A stretch of 64,000 bases of DNA. It comes from Porodaedalea pini. Taxonomy: Eukaryota; Basidiomycota; Agaricomycetes; Hymenochaetales; Hymenochaetaceae. Position 1 is the first letter of the stretch, and every line of letters begins with the position of its first letter. Position numbers and translations under genes: made by a program. Shown piece after piece: positions 57,417 to 64,000 of the stretch. Where the stretch lies: contig NBAY01000034.1 of assembly GCA_002794775.1 (NCBI GenBank), positions 458,475 through 522,474 of the forward strand, read 5' to 3'. Under the pieces are notes generated by a model. It did not search any database. It saw nothing but the letters and a program-made list of their open reading frames with translations, and was not told the DNA's origin.

Positions 57417-60400
57417 TTACCCCCCCTTCAAGGTTGGGCGTCCCGACCAACCATGATCGCTGTCGTCAGGCTCGGTGTCGACGAAGAGCGGACGGAGTTG
57501 TTGACGAGGGATGTTGAGTTTTCGAGGTGCACCGGGATGTTTGAGGTAGAATTCAGCGATCGCCTCCTTCGCGTTCTCGCCGAAGTCCGTCTCAGGCTGC
57601 CAAGTGGGTTCATTGTAGCCGACCCACTTGACAAGGTATTGTAGTTTCCCTCGGTGCAGTCGTGAGTCTAAGACTTCCTCGAGTTCGTATTCCTCCTCGT
57701 TGTCGACGATGTCTGGCGGCGGCGGCGGTGGTTGCTTCTGGCTTTCAAAGGATGGTTTGACGGCGGGTTTCAACAGGGCTTCGTTGAAGACAGGGTGGAC
57801 CTTTTTCCATCGCTTCGGGAGTTTGAGCTTGTACGCGCTCGCTCCTACTTTGTCGACGATGTCAAAGGGACCGTACCATTTGTCGGCAAGCTTCTTCGTG
57901 GGTGAATCTGTGCTGATATTTCGTCCATCGAGGAAGACCTTATCGCCAGCCTTGTACTCCACCGAAGCTCCTGCCGTCCGGTCATGGTAGCGTTTCATGT
58001 CGTCTGCCGCTTTGACCAGGTTGTCCTTCGCGACACGATGGGTCTCTTTTATGTGTTTTGCGAATTCTTCCGCCGACATGTTGGCAGACGAGGTTCGTGT
58101 CGTGTCAAAGCTCAAGGGGTGACGTCCTGTGTTCGCGTAGAAAGGGGACATCTTCGTTGCCGAATGTTCGCGGTTATTGTACGCAAACTCTGCGAGGGGG
58201 AGCCAGTCTTTCCAGTCCGATTGGCGATGGTTCACGAAGAGCCTAAGATACTGTTCGAGCTCTTGGTTAACGCGTTCTGTCTGACCATCTGTCTGTGGGT
58301 GATACGCCGTCGACGGGTTGCCTTCGATGTGTAGGAGTTTGTACAGCTCCTTCATCATTGATGCGTCAAACTGCGTGCCTCGGTCATGGATGATCTTCTT
58401 TGGCAAGCCGTGGAGGCGGAAGACGTGGTCTCGGTACAGCTGGGCCATGCCTTCTGCTGACAGCTTCGTCGTTGTCGGGATCGCGTGCATCTGTTTCGAG
58501 AACCTATCGACGAAGACACAGATTGCGTTGTGCCCCTTGGAGTCTGGGAGTTCTCCGATGAGGTCGACCGTGACAATTTCCCATGGGCCTTCCGGGATCG
58601 TGTTCGGGTGAAGTGGCCTTGATCTCGATGTTCTCAGAGCCTTCGTCCGCTGGCAACGGTCGCATCCTCGGACGTATGCTCGAACGTCGGAGAACATCGA
58701 CGCCCACCAGAAGTCTCGACGTACCAGTTCGACCGTCTTTGACGATCCGGGATGTCCTGCCAGGGTCGAGTCGTGGCATTCCCGTAAAACTGCTTCCTTC
58801 ATCGTCGACGGCACGTACACCTTGCCTTTCATCCGCCACAACCCGTCGGCCTTCGCCATTCCCATCGGTCTCTCCGACTCGTCCTGCGCCCTCTGCGCGT
58901 CACCCACTCGTTCCAACACTTCCTCACGCGACGTCCTCACCACTCCACGATTCAGCCATTTGTCCTTGATGAACACGACGTCGTCGTTGTCGTCCTTTCC
59001 CTTATCATAGCCTGCCTTGCGCGACAGTAAGTCCGCCTTGCCCATCGTCTTCCCCGACTTGTGCTCGAGGTGGAAGTCGAATTCCTCGAGTTCGGTCCGC
59101 CAGCGAGCTTGTCGATAGCTCAGTTTCTGTGCCGACCTGAAGTAGGTGAGGTTGGCATGGTCGGACCAGATCTCGATCTTGTGGCGAGCGCCCAGGAGGT
59201 ATTGACGCCATTCCTTGAGTGCTGAGACGATTGCGAGCATCTCCTTGTCGTAGATCTCGTAGTTTCGTTCGGCCGGTAGGAGCGCTTCTGACCTATAGGC
59301 GACTACCCTCCACTTGCCTTCCTGTTTCTGCAATAGCACGCCTCCAAGTGCGAAGTTCGACGAGTCTGCCTCAACGCGGAAAGGGCCCTCGTCGTTAGCG
59401 ATGACCAGGACTGGAGGTGAGCAGAGGCGTCGTCTCAGCTCCTCGAACGCCTCCTGCTGTTCGGTCTCCCATACCCAGTCCTTCTTGCCCGTCAGCGACG
59501 TCAGCGGATGGACCACCTTGCTGTAGTCCTTGATGAACCGTCGTAGCCAATTACCCATGCCGAGGAACCGTTGTAGCTCCTTGAGGTTTCGTGGGACCGG
59601 CCAGTTCGCAATCGCCTCCGTCTTTGCCGGGTCTGCCTTGATTTCGCCGTTGCCGATGATGTGACCGAGATACTTAACGACCTTGGCATCGAATTCGCAC
59701 TTCTCCGGTTTCAAGTACAGGCCGTTTTCCCGGAGGATCTGAAGTACGCGCCTCGACGTGTCGATGTGCTCCTCAATGGTTTCTGAGAGGATCAGTATGT
59801 CGTCGAGGTATACGATGATCAAGTTCGCGTAGATCAGTTCCTTGAAGATGTGGTTGACGAACGCTTGGAACGTCGCCGGCGCATTGCAAAGACCGAAGAA
59901 CATGACCGTTGGCTCGAAGAGGCCCATGTTCGTGCGAAAAGCCGCCTTCCACTCGTCGCCTTCGCGGATCCGGACGTTGTAGTACCCCCAGCGAAGGTCA
60001 AGCTTAGTGATGTACTTCGCCTTCTTGACCTTATCAACAAGCTCGTCGATGAGAGGGAGGGGGTACTTATTCTTGATCGTGCCGTCGTTGAGTTTGCGGT
60101 AATCCTGGATCGGGCGTAGCGATTTGTCGGCCTTCTTTATGAAGAAGAAAGGTGACGCCATGGGCGATATCGACCGTCGAATGCGACCTGACTTCAGATT
60201 TTCATCGAGGAAGTCCTTGAGCGACTGCTGCTCAGTTGGCGTGAGCGGGTAGATCTTACAGTCGCTCGGTTTGAAGTCGGGCTTCAAGTCGATGACGTGG
60301 TCCCATGGGCGATGTTCCGGTAGCTTCTCGAAACCTCTTTCGCTGAAAACGTCGGCGTAGTCGTTGAGGTATGCGGGCCAGGACGTCTTGTCCATTCGCA

Positions 60401-61061
60401 CCTCTCTCACCCCCTTCGTCTCTTCCACTGCTCTCCACACCTTCCGCATGCCTTCCTCCACGTCCCTCTCCACCACACATTCACTCGGGCAACGTGTAAA
60501 GTCGAGTGTTCCCGTCTTCCAGTCGACTTCCGGGTTGTGTCGACGAAGCCAGTCGTACCCTAGAAAGATGTTGGACGATGCCAGTGAGGTTACCGCCAGG
60601 ACGATCCGTTCTTTATGGTGACCGATCGTAAGTTCGACGTCGACGTACTCCTCGATCAATCCGGCTTCGTTGTGTGTGCCGTCGGCATTGAGTACCGCAA
60701 GGGGTCGGATATAACGCTTCGTCTCCAGTCCGTACCGTTTGACAAACCTTACGTCAATGCACGATCCCGTACATCCCGAATCCACGAGTGCGTGTGCGTC
60801 CACCTCCCTCACTTCACCTTCCATGCTGTGTCCGACGTTCAGGAGAAGGTCCAGCTGGCGTCCGCCAGTTCCTCTCATGAATAGCTGCTCATATTCTTCC
60901 CTTTCTTTCACACCGGTGGGGACTTCATACTCAGGAAAACCATCGACGTCGTTTGCATCTACGTGTTGTACAGACGGTTGGTTATATTTTAACGAATACG
61001 GATTCGAAGTCCCTTGTTCTTCTCGGTCAGTCGCCCCGATGGCTACGCCTGACCACTCGCA
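57417..61061 (-). CDS. Gypsy Pol: protease-RT-RNase H-integrase-chromodomain
   Basis: Chromovirus polyprotein. The -1 frame is open from the slip site (first shifted codon at 61061) through FCEWSG-less leader residues into VQHVDANDVDGFPEYEVPTG. Protease follows with HALVDSGCTGSCID, then RT with TKLDLRWGYYNVRI and IIVYLDDILIL (YLDD). RNase H has FRVEADSSNFALGGVLLQKQ and IWSDHANLTYF. Integrase has the zinc motif H-x-x-H...CDRCQRTK, then VTVDLIGELPD, FVDRFSKQMHAIP and STAYHPQTDGQTERVNQELE. The C-terminal chromodomain reads EYELEEVLDSRLHRGKLQYL followed by VKWVGYNEPTWQPE, the aromatic cage region that targets chromovirus integration to heterochromatin. The stop (57417-57419) lies directly against the 3' LTR, so the polypurine tract (AAGGGGGGGTAA) is part of the coding end. 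No internal stop: potentially functional. Confidence 0.95.
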   Translation of the reverse strand, partial: CEWSGVAIGATDREEQGTSNPYSLKYNQPSVQHVDANDVDGFPEYEVPTGVKEREEYEQLFMRGTGGRQLDLLLNVGHSMEGEVREVDAHALVDSGCTGSCIDVRFVKRYGLETKRYIRPLAVLNADGTHNEAGLIEEYVDVELTIGHHKERIVLAVTSLASSNIFLGYDWLRRHNPEVDWKTGTLDFTRCPSECVVERDVEEGMRKVWRAVEETKGVREVRMDKTSWPAYLNDYADVFSERGFEKLPEHRPWDHVIDLKPDFKPSDCKIYPLTPTEQQSLKDFLDENLKSGRIRRSISPMASPFFFIKKADKSLRPIQDYRKLNDGTIKNKYPLPLIDELVDKVKKAKYITKLDLRWGYYNVRIREGDEWKAAFRTNMGLFEPTVMFFGLCNAPATFQAFVNHIFKELIYANLIIVYLDDILILSETIEEHIDTSRRVLQILRENGLYLKPEKCEFDAKVVKYLGHIIGNGEIKADPAKTEAIANWPVPRNLKELQRFLGMGNWLRRFIKDYSKVVHPLTSLTGKKDWVWETEQQEAFEELRRRLCSPPVLVIANDEGPFRVEADSSNFALGGVLLQKQEGKWRVVAYRSEALLPAERNYEIYDKEMLAIVSALKEWRQYLLGARHKIEIWSDHANLTYFRSAQKLSYRQARWRTELEEFDFHLEHKSGKTMGKADLLSRKAGYDKGKDDNDDVVFIKDKWLNRGVVRTSREEVLERVGDAQRAQDESERPMGMAKADGLWRMKGKVYVPSTMKEAVLRECHDSTLAGHPGSSKTVELVRRDFWWASMFSDVRAYVRGCDRCQRTKALRTSRSRPLHPNTIPEGPWEIVTVDLIGELPDSKGHNAICVFVDRFSKQMHAIPTTTKLSAEGMAQLYRDHVFRLHGLPKKIIHDRGTQFDASMMKELYKLLHIEGNPSTAYHPQTDGQTERVNQELEQYLRLFVNHRQSDWKDWLPLAEFAYNNREHSATKMSPFYANTGRHPLSFDTTRTSSANMSAEEFAKHIKETHRVAKDNLVKAADDMKRYHDRTAGASVEYKAGDKVFLDGRNISTDSPTKKLADKWYGPFDIVDKVGASAYKLKLPKRWKKVHPVFNEALLKPAVKPSFESQKQPPPPPPDIVDNEEEYELEEVLDSRLHRGKLQYLVKWVGYNEPTWQPETDFGENAKEAIAEFYLKHPGAPRKLNIPRQQLRPLFVDTEPDDSDHGWSGRPTLKGG

Positions 61062-62119
61062 AAACCCTGCGAGTCGACGACCTCTTCATCATTCTCTTCT
61101 TCCTCCACATAGTCCTCCACCGTCGACCTCCGAGTGTCTACGACTTCCTCGAAGGCCGATTCCTTCATCGCTCCGAGCTCGTCCGCGAGGATGCGGCGTT
61201 CGCCTGGTGCCATTAGTTCCAGCATGCGCTGGATGATCGGCTTCCCCTGCGGGCACTTGTCCTTGAAATGGCCCAGCCCGCCGCAGATCCAGCACGCGCG
61301 TCGTCGTTGCGCCTCGTTCATTGAGACGTCCATCGGTTGACCAGCGCCTCCGAAAGTGACGCCGGTCGCGTCGCGTCTGTCGACGTGAGGGGCCGCTACC
61401 TGACGGCGAGCCGGGGGTCCTTGTTGTTGCGGCGGGCGAGGCTGAGGTATAAACGGGCGGCCTCGTTGGATCGCGCGGATCTGTTGTTCGCCGCGATCGA
61501 TCTCGATAGCCTTGTTCTTCCAGTCCTCATACTTCGTCGGGACCGGCGTTGATCTCAGGACTCCACGCACTACTTCGATGTTCATTGCGCGTTTGAGACG
61601 ATCACAGATGATGCCGTCGTCCTTCAGTTCCGCACGCTTGATGATGACGTCGAGCTGTTGGAAGAACTTGTCTGCGGTGAGGTCCTTCTGAACCTTCTCC
61701 CGGAATTCCTTCAGTGCCGCCTCCTTGCGATTCGGGTCGTCGAACGAGGCGTCGAGTCGTTCCTGGAATCTCTCCCAGCTGTCGGTGAAGGTGACGATTC
61801 CCGACATTGTCGACTCCTCGACGTAGTTCTGCGCCCACGTCGCCGCATTACCACCCTTCAGGTAGGAGAGAGCTACATAAATCTTACTCTCTGACGTAGG
61901 GTATTGGTTTGGGTTTGCGGATACAAAAAGAAGGACTTCACGTCTGAAGTCGAGGTAGTCGTCGCCACCAGTGAATTCACGTGGTCGGGCGACGTCGATG
62001 TTCTGTACCGCAGCGGTGCTAGGGCCCGCTGGGGCGTTTGCGGCTTGGTGAGCGAAGGCGCCCGCTACAATCGCCGCGATTTGCTCTAACTGTTGAGCGC
62101 TGAAGGTTCCCGTCGACAT
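61043..62119 (-). CDS. Gypsy Gag with CCHC zinc knuckle
   Basis: 358 codons starting MSTGTFSAQQLEQIAAIVAG. The capsid-like core includes PREFTGGDDYLDFRREVLLF and WERFQERLDASFDDPNRKEA (retrotransposon gag fold). The nucleocapsid knuckle is CWICGGLGHFKDKC (CX2CX4HX4C). It stops at a TAG (61043-61045), which lies in frame 0 just after the slippery heptamer. It packages the element RNA in virus-like particles. Confidence 0.93.
   Translation of the reverse strand: MSTGTFSAQQLEQIAAIVAGAFAHQAANAPAGPSTAAVQNIDVARPREFTGGDDYLDFRREVLLFVSANPNQYPTSESKIYVALSYLKGGNAATWAQNYVEESTMSGIVTFTDSWERFQERLDASFDDPNRKEAALKEFREKVQKDLTADKFFQQLDVIIKRAELKDDGIICDRLKRAMNIEVVRGVLRSTPVPTKYEDWKNKAIEIDRGEQQIRAIQRGRPFIPQPRPPQQQGPPARRQVAAPHVDRRDATGVTFGGAGQPMDVSMNEAQRRRACWICGGLGHFKDKCPQGKPIIQRMLELMAPGERRILADELGAMKESAFEEVVDTRRSTVEDYVEEEENDEEVVDSQGFASGQA
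61061..61067 (-). promoter_or_regulatory. -1 programmed ribosomal frameshift site (GGGTTTT)
   Basis: In gag frame the minus strand reads CAG GGT TTT GCG, an X-XXY-YYZ slippery heptamer. A -1 slip leads to TGC GAG TGG TCA..., which is open into pol for all 50 codons before the first in-track pol residue. The gag stop follows five codons later. No downstream pseudoknot was modelled. Confidence 0.75.
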
Positions 62120-62826
62120 CGTTGTTCTAGACGTGTCCGTTTGTCGCTCAGGGGGGGTCGGTGGTGACGAATCTCGTCGCGCTTCTCTATACGGTCCTGG
62201 GATTGGTGGGAGAACGGTCGACGTCGAAAGCGATGGCGAAATCGGGGTTGTCTGGTCTATCGATGCAGGAGCCCACTTTAATCTCCTTCCTCCTTCAAGC
62301 GTCGAATACCAGAGTCCTTTCTCCGGACGCCACCAGATAACGTATTCAGCACCTGTTTGGGTAACCGTGAACCAAGAACGGCGTTCCTCGTTATACCAGG
62401 AACGAGCGGGAGAGCACGACGTTGTTCTTCGTCGAGATCTATGTTGACGTTGGCGGAGGGACAGGGATCGGTTGGTTGTCCGGGTGATCGTTACGCTGAC
62501 GAAGGACAGGTTCGTCGGCGAGTTTGAGGACCAAACGGAAGGAGGCGGCCGAGATCACAATCGACAACGACGTCGACGACTGTACACGGTGTGTTACCCA
62601 CGTCCAGGTCAGATGGTTCCTCCACCAGAGGGAGAGGCGGAGAGCCAGGGTCGGGAAAAGTCGGGTGTAAGTTTACGTAATACACAAACGTCCGAAAACG
62701 TCCGGGCAGGGTTGAGGGTTGTCGTTTAGGGGGTTTACACGTCAAGTCCGTCGAGGGGAGCGCTCCTCTAGACTGAGTGAAGGCGAGTCGACAGCGACGA
62801 CGTACGCTGGGATGAGCCTGGGTGAG

Positions 62827-62837
62827 GTTCTGCTTTT
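62827..62837 (-). promoter_or_regulatory. Gypsy primer binding site, self-priming type
   Basis: The sense strand reads AAAAGCAGAAC one base inside the 5' LTR. Its exact complement GTTCTGCTTTT occurs in the LTR sense strand, at the predicted transcript 5' end (63048-63038). There is no TGG tRNA-acceptor match here. This fits Tf1/sushi-type self-priming. Confidence 0.7.
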
Positions 62838-62838
62838 A

Positions 62839-63273
62839 TGTTAGGCGGGAGTCCAGGAGACGACTTGGACTGGGCAGGCCTCGGCTGACTGTCGTCTGGG
62901 ACGTGCTATACTCGAGCAGGGACTCGGACACGCTGTACTCAGGCTAGGTCGTCGCGGAGGTAAGAGGATTAATACAATGTACTCTAATACAGGAGGGGGG
63001 GGCGCGGTCTCACCTAGGTCGTCGCGGAGGTAAGAGGAAAAGCAGAACGGGTGTTCGTTTGCAATTCCTCTTCCTTATAAACGCAGCGCCTGTGGGACCG
63101 TATTATCTAAGTACTGTATAGTTTATGTAATTAGGAATGGAACGAATGAAGGTCACGTGGAAGGAGTGTGGGAAATGATTGGAAAGATGATTAATTATAA
63201 TGAAAAAGGAGCGATTAAAAGAAAAGGAAAAGGAAAAGGGAAAATAAAGAAAAGGGAAGTTCGAGTTCTAACA
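62839..63273 (-). repeat. Gypsy 5' LTR
   Basis: 435 bases, same internal 26-base duplication as the 3' LTR. It carries the promoter for the element. Confidence 0.95.
63074..63079 (-). promoter_or_regulatory. Gypsy TATA box
   Basis: TATAAG on the minus strand, 31 bases upstream of the GTTCTGCTTTT that is complementary to the primer site. The spacing is that expected between a TATA box and a transcription start. Confidence 0.6.
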
Positions 63274-64000
63274 CGACCGTCGGTCACATAGGAGGTCACA
63301 TCCAAACAAGAACAGGTGAAAAACATTGGAAAGATGCCAAACACGCGAGAGACGATATCAGAGTGATGGAATCATTGGGACGAGTTCGTGACCCCACCCT
63401 ATGTAACATGCTTTCCATTTGTCGCTTTCTGCTCTCTTTTTTATGTGGGCTGGCCTTACGAGTCTTGTATTTGTCATATGTATTTTTCTAAACCTCTTTG
63501 TCTAGTTATAATAATAGGTGTCTTTCAGTCCAACCAATTAAAGAATAGAGACATGCTCACTCGTATGGCAAATATTTACTATCAAAGTTATTGCACCTGA
63601 GAAGTGCAGATCTACTATGTAGCACTGGTCCTTCCGAACATACAACTCTCCAGCATATTGAAGATACCCTCATCTCGACTATTGACCCAGCATGGATATA
63701 TACAAAGAAATCGACACATATGATCTTGTTCGGCCTGCAAATAGATGTGAAACATAGGTATGGACGAAGAACAGCTATGTCATCGAGCATCTGCATAGTA
63801 ATGGGGATGACTTTAAATTCAGTTATGTGTCAATGCTCACTTAATGGAATACTCCAGCACTCATCCTAATCACACCCTATCGTACATCCTACAGAATGCA
63901 GTCGACACGCACATGCAACCTGCAGTTCAATGTGCATCAGAGACTGTAATTGTGTACTCTTAATTCAAGTGATAGGTTTTTGAGCCTAGCCTCGACTCAA
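63274..64000. other. Right-end flank, unknown
   Basis: No continuation of the Copia LTR is present. A plus-strand frame at 63591-63869 (HIEDTLISTIDPAWIYTKKS and VKHRYGRRTAMS) has some coding character and could be an exon of an unknown gene reaching beyond the window, but neither start nor splice sites can be fixed. Confidence 0.35.

Larger units (their letters stand above)
56980..63273 (-). mobile_element. Ty3/Gypsy chromovirus-type LTR retrotransposon, structurally complete
   Basis: 6,294 bp with LTRs 56980-57416 and 62839-63273, both TGTTAG...CTAACA. The order on the minus strand is 5' LTR, primer site, leader of about 700 bases, gag, pol with a C-terminal chromodomain, polypurine tract, 3' LTR. 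Gag and pol are open apart from the expected -1 frameshift. Flanking pentamers CACTC and CGACC do not match, so no target duplication remains. The LTRs differ at a few internal positions and more strongly in their last 60 bases. Confidence 0.96.

Noticed and set aside
62133..62745. Open frames in the Gypsy leader as extra genes
   Set aside because: They lie in the untranslated leader between primer site and gag, on both strands, without homology.

Overview
This 64 kb window comes from a fungal nuclear genome, most likely an Agaricomycete (mushroom-forming basidiomycete). The genes carry many 42-60 bp GT-AG introns. The host genes resemble basidiomycete CSE1, PRP8, MUB1/samB and TPO-type transporters, and the accessory part is rich in LTR retrotransposons and small foldback elements. 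All calls rest on reading the sequence; no database search was run.

The left third (1-16.5 kb) is mostly ordinary host sequence: the 3' end of an unknown gene, a polyamine/drug MFS transporter, a decayed GH18 chitinase, a very large low-complexity protein with acidic W-D-D-F motifs, and the importin-alpha re-exporter CSE1. A 1.1 kb palindromic foldback element lies between the last two genes.

From 16.5 to 36.6 kb the sequence is a repeat-rich graveyard of gene fragments. It starts with two adjacent non-autonomous inverted-repeat elements (16.9-18.8 kb) and a 180-bp MITE that recurs at 25.8 kb. The most striking object is a same-strand mosaic at 26.0-33.3 kb. In transcription order it joins a BTB-domain gene fragment, a MUB1/samB fragment and about three quarters of PRP8, with introns retained and many disabling mutations. 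A second copy (19.8-21.7 kb) keeps the MUB1 part and only the first few PRP8 codons, and has different upstream material where copy B has BTB. Unknown, partly broken lineage-specific genes and a solo Copia LTR lie between the copies.

From 36.7 to 64 kb the layout is built by retrotransposons. A TET/JBP-like 2-oxoglutarate dioxygenase gene (36.7-44.8 kb) is split in a coding exon by a 6.0 kb Ty1/Copia element with a TCAGC target duplication. A second, near-identical Copia copy lies in inverted orientation at 51.2-57.0 kb, and each copy has its own single-base deletion in pol. Two uncharacterised genes lie between them. The truncated 5' LTR of the second Copia abuts a 6.3 kb chromodomain-containing Ty3/Gypsy element (57.0-63.3 kb). 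In that element the gag-pol -1 slippery site, TATA box, and an 11-nt complementarity between the predicted mRNA 5' end and the primer binding site can all be read directly. The last two features match a Tf1/sushi-type self-priming mechanism.
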